A model generated the notes under the pieces. It worked only from the letters and a program-made list of their open reading frames with translations. It was not told the DNA's origin and did no database searches. Shown here piece after piece: positions 1 through 7,534 of a DNA stretch of 29,617 bases (the first letter of the stretch is position 1; each line of letters opens with the position of its first letter). A program made the position numbers and the translations under genes. The stretch is from JBCDCE01 sp039182515 (lineage in GTDB: Bacteria; Pseudomonadota; Alphaproteobacteria; Rhodobacterales; Rhodobacteraceae), in NCBI GenBank assembly GCA_039182515.1, contig JBCDCE010000049.1:1-29617 (forward strand). The letters run 5' to 3'.

Positions 1-87
1 AAACGTGCGGTGTGCCTACCCCGCAACAGCATTCTCTTTGCCAGACGCGATGCCTCTCCGCGCGCCTCTACGAAGCAGGCCAAGGGT

Positions 88-1029
88 TCAAAACCATCTC
101 ATCCAACGCATCATGGTCCAAAGCCCGGCCCCAATCACGATACAGGCGAGGATCATCCACCAAAACGGCAGTGTGCCGTCCGCCCCTGGCATGCCCGCGA
201 GGTTCACGCCGAATACGCCTGTGATGAAGCTCAACGGCAGAAAGACAGCAGCAACAAGGCTGAGGATATAGCTGGTGCGGGCCAATTGATCGTTTTGCTT
301 GGAGTCCAAGTGATCTTGGATGATCGTGAGGCGTTCTCGGTTGGCATCGAGCACCTCAACGTGGCGCGCTGCGTGGTTTTGGGTCTCGCGTAGGCGGGCT
401 TTTGCCTCTGGGTCGAGCAAAGGGTGCTGCAAGGTGCTCAGCTTGTTCAAAGCGTCGCGCTGGGGGCTGAGAAACCGGCGCAATTTTAGCATTTTGTGGC
501 GCAAGCTCGCCAGCTCTTCGCCGCCAGGCAATTGATTGGCAAACATGGCGTCTTCAAAGCCGTCCGCGTCGTCTTCAAGCTTCTGGACAAGGCTGTCGCA
601 GCGGTCTGTCAGCCCTTCGCAAAGCTGGGCCAAGAAATTGGCAATGCTCTCCGGTGCTGCGCCTCGCTCCATCGCTTTGCGTATCTCATCAACGGCCATA
701 AGCTTGCGAAGGCGCGCGGTGACAATCAGGCCTGGGCTCGTCCAAAGCCGCAAAGAGACCATGTCTTCAGCCTCAGCGCCTGGGTTCAAATTGACCCCCC
801 GCAGGGTCATGAGAAGCCCTTCTGGATGCACCTCCAGCCGAGGCCGCGTTTCTTCTGCTGCGAGGGCCTCAGCGATCATCTCGGGCACCAGGGACGAGAG
901 AGAGGCGGTGACCTCCTCCGAGGTCAGATCAAAGTGCAACCAATGATAATCCGCGCCGGGGCTGTCCGTTTCAGAGATTGGGACGGCCTGGCCGATTGTC
1001 ACGGCAAAGCCGCAGATAAGAGCCGTCAT
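88..1029 (-). CDS. zntB: CorA/ZntB-family divalent metal transporter
   Basis: This is a CorA-superfamily membrane transporter, expected to form a pentamer in the inner membrane and to move divalent cations, probably zinc. The long N-terminal region is soluble and helical (charged segments around LRHKMLKLRRFL and the helix before the membrane). Two C-terminal transmembrane helices follow. The first ends in GVNLAG, the position of the CorA GMN signature; GVN is the form seen in ZntB-type members. The frame is open up to a TTG at 1092. I chose the ATG at 1029 (313 aa) because AAGG lies about 8 nt upstream; the ATG at 1065 has no visible ribosome binding site. The gene diverges from the DUF4062 gene across about 70 bp. 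The family is well supported; the exact ion is inferred. Confidence 0.88.
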   Translation of the reverse strand: MTALICGFAVTIGQAVPISETDSPGADYHWLHFDLTSEEVTASLSSLVPEMIAEALAAEETRPRLEVHPEGLLMTLRGVNLNPGAEAEDMVSLRLWTSPGLIVTARLRKLMAVDEIRKAMERGAAPESIANFLAQLCEGLTDRCDSLVQKLEDDADGFEDAMFANQLPGGEELASLRHKMLKLRRFLSPQRDALNKLSTLQHPLLDPEAKARLRETQNHAARHVEVLDANRERLTIIQDHLDSKQNDQLARTSYILSLVAAVFLPLSFITGVFGVNLAGMPGADGTLPFWWMILACIVIGAGLWTMMRWMRWF

Positions 1030-1097
1030 AGCTTGAGCCTTGCTCGCGTTAGAGTTTAGCGCCATCTTGAGCGGGATTTGAGACGAGGGCAATTGCG

Positions 1098-2033
1098 TTG
1101 GGAAAACGGTATCAGGTATTTATCAGTTCGACGAAAGAGGATTTGGAAGATGCGCGCCAAGAGGTGAGCCAAGCTCTTTTGCGAGCGAACTGCTTTCCAG
1201 CAGCTATGGAACTTTTTCCGGCGGCGGATGAGGGCATCGACGACTACATCAAGCAAAAGATCGATGAGAGCGATTATATGGTTCTGATTGTAGCGGGGCG
1301 GTACGGCTCGGTTAATCCGGCGTCAGGCCTCAGCTATACCGAAGAAGAATATGACTACGCCCTGCAACAGGGAAAACCGATTGTTCGGCTGGTGCATGCT
1401 TCACCATTCGAAGACTTGCCAGGCAGCCGTATAGAGCAGGACGCTGAGAAGAAGGCAAAGCTCGAGGCCTTTCGGGAGAAGGTCACAAGTTCAAGCATCG
1501 CGCGGCTGTATGAAAGTGACCGGGAGCTAGGCGCGGAAGTTGTATTAGGGATCATCGATGCGCAACAAAGACATCCCTCAGTGGGCTGGGTTCGCGCCGA
1601 CACGGCTTTGGACGCAGAAGAAGCGTTGGAAATTGCGCGCTTGAGAAAGCAGCTTGCAGAATATCAATCGGAAGATTCTAAGGCCCGACCTGCAGAGATC
1701 ATCGGTCAAGAAATGGATCAATACCCGCTGACTTTCGCAGTCTTCAGTAAAATCTATCCGGAAGACCCGTCAGGTGCGATAAGAATTTTTAAAGATGCGT
1801 TTATTTCGCGGGCAAGTAGCAGTCAGCAGTTGAAAGCAACTGACTGGGCAAGAGTTGTTAATGCTGATCTTCCTCAATGGACGGAGATGCAGGTGCGAGC
1901 AATTTGCCTTGCGCTAGAAAAAGAAGGTCTCGTCCTAAAAACCGTCGCCACTGTAGGTTATGTACGATTGAGCCCGAAAATAGATGAACTGATCGGGCTG
2001 TTTGCCATCAAGTCTTTGTTGGCCAGCGAATAG
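1098..2033 (+). CDS. DUF4062 domain protein
   Basis: The N-terminal ~95 residues match the DUF4062 pattern: KRYQVFISSTKEDL, the MELFPAADE stretch, a DYMVLIVAGRYGS strand and a SYTEEEYDYAL helix. This domain is a TIR-like fold often placed before NTPase or effector regions in accessory and defence-like loci. Here no NTPase follows. The remaining ~215 residues include a short charged helix and a C-terminal region that could be winged-helix-like, which I do not recognise. The start is a TTG with GAGGG about 8 nt upstream; the domain begins at once, so a later start is unlikely. By eye the base composition is clearly lower in GC than its neighbours. The gene sits alone between zntB and cobO, its stop 1 nt from the cobO stop, which suggests horizontal gain. 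Its function is unknown. Confidence 0.85.
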   Translation: MGKRYQVFISSTKEDLEDARQEVSQALLRANCFPAAMELFPAADEGIDDYIKQKIDESDYMVLIVAGRYGSVNPASGLSYTEEEYDYALQQGKPIVRLVHASPFEDLPGSRIEQDAEKKAKLEAFREKVTSSSIARLYESDRELGAEVVLGIIDAQQRHPSVGWVRADTALDAEEALEIARLRKQLAEYQSEDSKARPAEIIGQEMDQYPLTFAVFSKIYPEDPSGAIRIFKDAFISRASSSQQLKATDWARVVNADLPQWTEMQVRAICLALEKEGLVLKTVATVGYVRLSPKIDELIGLFAIKSLLASE

Positions 2034-2034
2034 C

Positions 2035-2640
2035 TCAAAACTCCACCCCAATCTGCGCCTTGATCCCAGATCGAAACGGGTGCTTCACCAACTCCATTTC
2101 TGTCACCAAATCTGCGATCTCGATGAGGTCTTCTTTGGCGTTGCGCCCGGTCAGGACCACGTGGGTCATCTCGGGCTTGTGCGCGCTCAAGAAGCTCACA
2201 ACTTCCGCAATATCGATATAATCATATCGTAGCGCGATGTTTATTTCATCTAAGAGCACCATTTTGTTGCTCTCGTCCAAGATCAGCTCTTTGGCTTTGG
2301 CCCAGGCGGCCTGGGCCATTTCGGTGTCGCGGCTTTTGTCTTGGGTCTCCCAGGTGAAGCCTTCCCCCATGGTGTGAAAGGCGCAGGTGTCGGAGAACTT
2401 GCCCAAGATCAAATCGCGCTCGCCGGTGCTCATGCCGCCTTTGATAAATTGCACCACGGCGCATTTCATATCGTGTGCGATGCAGCGGAAGATCATCCCG
2501 AAGGCAGCAGAGCTTTTGCCTTTGCCTTTGCCGGTATGCACAATGATCAGCCCCTTTTGATCGGTCTTGGTGGCCATGATCTTGTCGCGGGCGGCTTTCT
2601 TTTTGGCCATTTTACTGGCGTGGCGGTCTGCGTCGTCCAT
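2035..2640 (-). CDS. cobO: Cob(I)yrinic acid a,c-diamide adenosyltransferase CobO
   Basis: CobO (CobA/BtuR family) transfers the adenosyl group of ATP to the reduced cobalt of cobyrinic acid a,c-diamide. The 201-aa length fits the family. The N-terminus carries the lysine-rich segment seen in CobO (MAKKKAARDKIMATK) and then the nucleotide-binding loop HTGKGKGKSSAAFG at residues 35-48. FIKGG, the LLDEINIAL strand and the VLTGRNA motif are also family-typical. The ATG at 2640 has AAGGA 7 nt upstream. The gene is co-directional with cobW, GNAT and cobN but lies 292 bp after cobN, so it may be read from the riboswitch unit or have its own promoter. Confidence 0.96.
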   Translation of the reverse strand: MDDADRHASKMAKKKAARDKIMATKTDQKGLIIVHTGKGKGKSSAAFGMIFRCIAHDMKCAVVQFIKGGMSTGERDLILGKFSDTCAFHTMGEGFTWETQDKSRDTEMAQAAWAKAKELILDESNKMVLLDEINIALRYDYIDIAEVVSFLSAHKPEMTHVVLTGRNAKEDLIEIADLVTEMELVKHPFRSGIKAQIGVEF

Positions 2641-2807
2641 GGGGGCATCCTTGTTGTTCTGCGCTACTCAAGCGGATTGCAGGCGTCTTCACAAGTCAGG
2701 CCTGGCTTTTTTCAATTTTGAGGCGAGGGTGCTGCATTTTCCCAGTTCCCGCCTCACGCGTAACCCTGTAGAGCATCCACAAAAGAAGGCAGTGGGGCAG
2801 TTTCGGT

Positions 2808-2876
2808 ATGCAGTACTTCGCATTGGCGATTTTCGTGGTTTATTTTGGTGTGGCTCTCATGGCGACGGGCATCTAG
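2808..2876 (+). CDS. Possible 22-residue membrane micropeptide
   Basis: A short frame between cobN and cobO encodes 22 residues (MQYFALAIF then VVYFGVALMATGI) that read as one uninterrupted transmembrane helix. The TAG stop is followed 4 nt later by the gene-end repeat and a GC hairpin (2881-2922), as would fit a real gene with its own terminator. The Shine-Dalgarno is weak: GGGG about 10 nt upstream of ATG. I know no named homologue. It could also be chance in a low-GC spacer. Confidence 0.35.
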   Translation: MQYFALAIFVVYFGVALMATGI

Positions 2877-2880
2877 CATC

Positions 2881-2922
2881 TTTTTCTTGGTCGAAATACT
2901 CCGGGGTCTGGGGCAGCGCCCC
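2881..2922. repeat. Dispersed gene-end repeat copy 1, with GC hairpin
   Basis: Copy in reverse orientation (TTTTTCTTGGTCGAAATACT) joined to a GGGGCAGCGCCCC hairpin at 2910-2922. The same two-part layout recurs at 13130-13183. It lies 11 bp past the cobN stop and just after the possible micropeptide gene, so it could act as a terminator for either direction. Confidence 0.7.
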
Positions 2923-2932
2923 AGCTTGGACG

Positions 2933-5900
2933 TTAGGCATCAAGGAGACCCGCAATGCGTGCGCGGGCGGAATTGGATTTTGGTGTCCAAAGCCCGCGGT
3001 CTATGGCTTCTTGCAAACGCTCAGCGATCTCTTTGAGGGCGGGCGCATTGGCCTCTTCAATGAAATCTCTGGTCTCCTCGTCTTCTAAGTATGCGCTTTC
3101 GACGAGGTCAAAGTGATGGCCTTTGACAAGGCCGGTGGTGGCAGAAAAGGCAAAGAGATAATCAACCGTTGCCGCAAGCTCAAAAGCGCCTTTGTAGCCG
3201 TGGCGTTTAACACCTTCAATCCATTTGGGGTTCACGACGCGAGAGCGCACCACCCGCGCGATTTCGTCATCTAGCGTGCGAATGACGGGGCGTTCTGGGC
3301 GCGAGTGATCGTTGTGATAAACTGGTCGGGCTTCGCCTTGCAAGGTTTGCACAGCCGCAGCGGCTCCCCCTTCGAATTGGTAGTAGTCGTCGCTGTCTAG
3401 AAGATCGTGTTCGCGGTTGTCTTGGTTTTGCACAATGGCTTCTGTTTGCCTCAGGCGCGTCTCTAAACCTTTCCGGTCTTCGCGGCCTTCGTTGGTGCCG
3501 CCGTAGGCGTAGCTCCCCCAGGTGAGGTAGGCTTCAGTGAAATCCTTTGTGTCTGACCACAGTCTTTCATCGATCAGCGCTTGCAGGCCTGCGCCATAAG
3601 CGCCAGGTTTAGAGCCATAAACGCGCGCGGGGCTTTCACCGCGCTTTGTGCGCGCGGCAGCGGGGTTTTGGTCTTCCGGCTCATCCAGCGCTTGGATGGC
3701 GCGGGCGGCGCTGTCGATCAGATCTATTTGGGCGGGAAAAGCGTCTCGGAAGAAGCCTGAAACACGGAGTGTTACATCGACCCTGGGGCGACCAAGGGTA
3801 CTGAGAGGCAAAACCTCAAAGCCAGTTACCCGGCGCGAGGTGGCGTCCCATGTGGGTTTGACGCCCATGAGCGCCAAGGCCTGGGCCAGGTCATCGCCGC
3901 CTGTGCGCATATTGGCTGTGCCCCAGGCGGTGAGAAGCATTGTGCGGGGCCAATCGCCATGGTCTTGTAGGTGTTTGTCAATAAGGAGATTGGCGCTTTT
4001 CCAGCCCAGTTTCCAAGCCGTGGGCGTGGGCACGGCGCGGCTATCAACAGAGAAGAAATTGCGTCCTGTCGGCAGCACATCAAGGCGGCCCCGGGTTGGC
4101 GCCCCTGAGGGGCCAGGCGGCAGTGCTTTGCCGCTCAGGCCTTTAAGAAGGGCGCGTGTTTCAGATTGCCCGGTGGCATCGAGCATGGGCAAGATGTCTG
4201 CCTCGATGTGATCCAGGACGGGAGCGGACGCTCTTTCATGGGCATGAAAGACGCCCCGCCCACCTTCCCTTAGGAGCTGGGTGGCCAGTATCTCTAGGCG
4301 TTCGACTGTATCGCCAGTGCTGCGCCAGGGATCGTCGCTTGCGAGGATGTCTGGCTTCGGGCCAAGCCAAGGGCTGGCGAGGTCTGCGTCTAGGGGGTTG
4401 AAATCCAAGCCCAGGTCATCGGCGAGAGCTTGGATAAGCGAGGCGTCTTTGCCGGTGCCTTGACCGCGCGGAACGCGCGTAAGCGCGATGGCGAGATCTC
4501 GGCGCTGATCACCTGTGGGAGAGGTGCCAAAGATGTGTAACCCGTCGCGAATTTGCGCTTCTTTGAGGTCACACAGGTAGGCATCTAGCTTGGCGAGATC
4601 TGTCTCGGCCTCTCCTTTGAATCCCACGTCCGTTGCGAGGCCCATGGTGTCGCATAGGCTCAAGATTTGGGTTTTGAGGTGGGTGATGCGGCGTGGATCA
4701 ACGCCGGCGGCCTCATAATATTCGTCAACCAGCGCTTCGAGGTCCTTCAAAGACCCATAGCTTTCCGCGCGCGTGAGCGGCGGGGTGAGGTGATCGACGA
4801 TCACCGCCTGGGCGCGGCGTTTCGCTTGGGTGCCCTCGCCGGGGTCATTGACGATGAACGGATAGAGATGGGGCATGGGGCCAAGGATCGCTTCGGGCCA
4901 ACAGGTCTCGGAAAGCGCCAAAGCTTTGCCCGGCAGCCATTCGAGATTGCCGTGTTTGCCCATGTGAACCACCGCTTGCACGCCTTGTCTCTGCAGCCAG
5001 ATGTAGAAGGCCAGATAGTTGTGTGGGGGCACGAGATCGGGGCTGTGATAGGTGTCTGATGGGTCGATGTTGTAACCGCGTGCGGGCTGAACCCCGATGC
5101 TCAAATTGCCATGTTGAAAGATGGAGAGGTGGAAGGCCTCCCCCTCAAAGAAGGGATCGTCTTCTGGCGCGCCCCAGCGGCTGGTCATGGCCTCTTTGAG
5201 AGCCCATGGCAGTTTAACAAAAGCCTCTGTGTAGATTTCTAGTGGCAACGTACTGCCGCCAACGCGTTGGGCTCTGTCTATGAGCCAATTGGTGGGGCCT
5301 GCGAGGATTTGCTCCATCAGGGCCACACTTGTCACGGGCGCGTCCTCGATGCTGTAGCCGTCGGATTTCAGGGCTTTCACCATGTCCACTGTGGCTTGTG
5401 GCGTGTCGAGCCCAACGCCGTTGGCCAAGCGGCCGTCTTTGTTGGGGTAGTTCGCGAGTATGAGAGCGATTTTGCGCTCTTTGGCCTCTGTGGCTCTGAG
5501 TTTCGCCCAGTTTTGTGCAAGATCCGCGACGAAATCCACGCGGTCTCCGCGGGCTTCATAGCGGGCGATGGCGCATTCGGTGGCCTCATCAAAATAGGCC
5601 TCTGATTTGAAGCTTACTGCGCGGCTCAAGATGCGGCCGTCGACTTCCGGCAAGGCGACGTTCATGGCGATGTCGCGGGCGGAAAGGCCTGTGAGGCCTT
5701 CGCTCCACACCTCTTCGCTGCTGCTTGACAGCACCACTTGGAAGACGGGCGCGTCGTTGACGTGAAGCGGGTTATCCGGTGCGTCGCTACCAGGCGTGCC
5801 GACAGCGAAGCTTGTGCAATTCAGGATCACGTCCGGAGGTGCATCAGCAAAGAGCGATGCAAGCGTGGCTTGGCTGAGCGGATCTTTGAGCGAAGCTACG

Positions 5901-6607
5901 AAGATGGGCATCGGATTGAGGCCGCGGCGCGTGAGGCTACGGGTGAGGCGGTTGATGGGCGCCAGGCCTGCGCCTTGCACCAAGGCGCGGTAGAAGACGA
6001 TTGGAACCACCGGTGCGTCTGGCGTCCAGCTTTCTTGTAATGTGGCGAGGCTCGGCGTGTCTGTGCCGGGCCAATAGAGACCGGCCTTGAGAAGCGGCTC
6101 GGCGGGGGCTGGTGTCTCGGCGCCCGTCAGGAGGGCTTTGGCGTAGTCTAAAGTGCGGGCTGCATTGGTGGGGCCGCCTTCGGTGAAATAGCTCCAAAGG
6201 GTGTCGTAGTCTGCGTCTTCTACAGTCGACAGGGCCCGCAGCGCTGGGTCTGGTTTGTCGTCTCCCGGCAAGAGCGCAAGCGGGATGCCTTTGGCCTGGG
6301 CCATCGCGGCATATTGCTCGGAGCCGTAAGACCAATAGCCCGTGCCGCCTAAAACGCGTGCGATGATGAGCTTGGCCTGCGATGTGCAGGCTTCGATATG
6401 AAGATCCACCGACATCGGATGTGTGAGATGGGTGAGGTTGGCGAGCCGGAGGCTTGGGGGGCTTGCCATATCTGCGCGCGCTTGGCTGAGGGCGGCAAGC
6501 TCGGTGTCGGCAGCCGAAAGGATGAGGACATCGCCGGGGGTTTGACCGAGATCTACGGGGTCGGTTCCGTCGTCGATTTGACCGGGGGTGGCAGCGAGCA
6601 GATGCAT
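2933..6607 (-). CDS. cobN: Cobaltochelatase subunit CobN
   Basis: CobN is the large subunit (1224 aa here; the family is usually about 1250) of the ATP-dependent aerobic cobaltochelatase. With the AAA+ partners CobS and CobT it inserts cobalt into hydrogenobyrinic acid a,c-diamide. The CobN/magnesium-chelatase-H pattern runs the whole length. Recognisable stretches include GGTGYWSYG, the ILANYPNKDGRLANGVGLDTP region, VHMGKHGNLEWLPGKALALS, the PRGQGTGKD segment and the C-terminal SYAYGG and DDYYQFEGG motifs. CobS and CobT are not in the window. The ATG at 6607 lacks a clear ribosome binding site, but it lies only 15 nt after the GNAT stop and matches the usual CobN N-terminus (MHLLAATPG), so translation may be coupled. 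Confidence 0.97.
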   Translation of the reverse strand: MHLLAATPGQIDDGTDPVDLGQTPGDVLILSAADTELAALSQARADMASPPSLRLANLTHLTHPMSVDLHIEACTSQAKLIIARVLGGTGYWSYGSEQYAAMAQAKGIPLALLPGDDKPDPALRALSTVEDADYDTLWSYFTEGGPTNAARTLDYAKALLTGAETPAPAEPLLKAGLYWPGTDTPSLATLQESWTPDAPVVPIVFYRALVQGAGLAPINRLTRSLTRRGLNPMPIFVASLKDPLSQATLASLFADAPPDVILNCTSFAVGTPGSDAPDNPLHVNDAPVFQVVLSSSSEEVWSEGLTGLSARDIAMNVALPEVDGRILSRAVSFKSEAYFDEATECAIARYEARGDRVDFVADLAQNWAKLRATEAKERKIALILANYPNKDGRLANGVGLDTPQATVDMVKALKSDGYSIEDAPVTSVALMEQILAGPTNWLIDRAQRVGGSTLPLEIYTEAFVKLPWALKEAMTSRWGAPEDDPFFEGEAFHLSIFQHGNLSIGVQPARGYNIDPSDTYHSPDLVPPHNYLAFYIWLQRQGVQAVVHMGKHGNLEWLPGKALALSETCWPEAILGPMPHLYPFIVNDPGEGTQAKRRAQAVIVDHLTPPLTRAESYGSLKDLEALVDEYYEAAGVDPRRITHLKTQILSLCDTMGLATDVGFKGEAETDLAKLDAYLCDLKEAQIRDGLHIFGTSPTGDQRRDLAIALTRVPRGQGTGKDASLIQALADDLGLDFNPLDADLASPWLGPKPDILASDDPWRSTGDTVERLEILATQLLREGGRGVFHAHERASAPVLDHIEADILPMLDATGQSETRALLKGLSGKALPPGPSGAPTRGRLDVLPTGRNFFSVDSRAVPTPTAWKLGWKSANLLIDKHLQDHGDWPRTMLLTAWGTANMRTGGDDLAQALALMGVKPTWDATSRRVTGFEVLPLSTLGRPRVDVTLRVSGFFRDAFPAQIDLIDSAARAIQALDEPEDQNPAAARTKRGESPARVYGSKPGAYGAGLQALIDERLWSDTKDFTEAYLTWGSYAYGGTNEGREDRKGLETRLRQTEAIVQNQDNREHDLLDSDDYYQFEGGAAAAVQTLQGEARPVYHNDHSRPERPVIRTLDDEIARVVRSRVVNPKWIEGVKRHGYKGAFELAATVDYLFAFSATTGLVKGHHFDLVESAYLEDEETRDFIEEANAPALKEIAERLQEAIDRGLWTPKSNSARARIAGLLDA

Positions 6608-6614
6608 GGGATGT

Positions 6615-6636
6615 GAATATTTTTAACCAGGAAAAG
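6615..6636. repeat. Dispersed gene-end repeat copy 2, overlapping a stop codon
   Basis: GAATATTTTTAACCAGGAAAAG matches the repeat consensus with one change in the GAGTA part. Read on the minus strand, it supplies the last codons and the TAA stop of the GNAT gene and fills the 15-nt gap before cobN. It therefore lies inside an operon rather than at its end. Confidence 0.6.
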
Positions 6637-7534
6637 AGAGGGTTTTCTCGAAGTAGAGATTGTACGCGGTGTCTTGGCCTATGTAATCTCCGAACGGCCC
6701 GCAGGGGGTGTAGCCATGGCGGGTGTAGAGACGATGCGCAGCATCGAGGCCTGTGCCGGTTTCGAGTTTGATATCTGTGATGCCTTCCGCGCTGGCCGTG
6801 CTTTCAAGACGGTGCATAATGGCATCTGCGGCACCGCTGCCGCGGGCCTGCGTGTCCACAAACATGGATTTCAGCTCTGCATAGCCCTCTTTCAGCGCAA
6901 GCGCGCCGGTGCCTAAGGTTTGAGTCTGGCGCGTGGCAACAAAAAACCGGATGTTTGGGGCTTTGAGGGCGTCAAAGTCGAGGAAATGGCAGGTTTCAGC
7001 CGGAAAGAGGCTTTGCATGAGCGCATGGCTTTGGCGCAGGAGGCTTGCTGTGGCGGGCTCATCGGGGCTGGCGGGGCGTGTTGTGATCAGCGGCTTTTCC
7101 ATGAAGACAGAGATCGGATGACCTAGGAAATCGCCGTATTTCTCGCAAGGTCTATAGCCAAGCCGCGTGTAGAATTTGATGGCAGCGGGGGAATGAATGC
7201 CCGTTTCGAGCTTCATGAGAGGCAGGCTTTCAAAGCCGGCTTCACGCTCCAAATGGGCCATCAAGGCCGGGCCTAGGCCTAACCCGCGCGCGGTGTCTGC
7301 CACAAAGATCCGCTTGAGATCTGCGTAGTTTTTATGGGCCTTATAGCCGCCGATGGCGGCGGGGGTGCCGTCAAGCGTGCCGAGGTAGAAGCGGATGTTT
7401 TCTTCCGCTAAGCGCTTCGGGGTGTATAGGCTTAAGGCTTCAGGCGGATAGAGGCGCACCTGCTCGTCCTCCGAGCCTTGCCAGAGCGGCAAAGCACGGG
7501 GGTCGCGCGGATCGATGCGCTCTATCTTGATCAC
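6623..7534 (-). CDS. Tandem GNAT-family N-acetyltransferase
   Basis: The protein (303 aa) is two GNAT acetyltransferase domains in a row, at about residues 1-150 and 155-303. Each has an acetyl-CoA pyrophosphate-binding segment after a beta strand (RIFVADTARGLGLG in the first, SMFVDTQARGSGAA in the second). Each ends with a related unit: GYRPCEKYGDFLGHP and GYTPCGPFGDYIGQD. This shows an internal duplication. The start is a GTG whose last bases overlap the cobW stop (GTGA), so it is translated with cobW. The place between cobW and cobN suggests co-expression with B12 synthesis under the riboswitch. The acyl acceptor is unknown, and no B12 step is known to need an acetyltransferase. Confidence 0.9.
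   Translation of the reverse strand: MIKIERIDPRDPRALPLWQGSEDEQVRLYPPEALSLYTPKRLAEENIRFYLGTLDGTPAAIGGYKAHKNYADLKRIFVADTARGLGLGPALMAHLEREAGFESLPLMKLETGIHSPAAIKFYTRLGYRPCEKYGDFLGHPISVFMEKPLITTRPASPDEPATASLLRQSHALMQSLFPAETCHFLDFDALKAPNIRFFVATRQTQTLGTGALALKEGYAELKSMFVDTQARGSGAADAIMHRLESTASAEGITDIKLETGTGLDAAHRLYTRHGYTPCGPFGDYIGQDTAYNLYFEKTLSFPG

Noticed and set aside
1..87. Possible start of another minus-strand gene beyond zntB
   Set aside because: A short frame from an ATG near position 32 leaves the window after ten codons; too little is present to judge. Nothing else is seen in this stretch.
496..1059. 187-codon plus-strand frame across zntB
   Set aside because: It is antisense to the clear CorA-family gene and has no domain pattern of its own.
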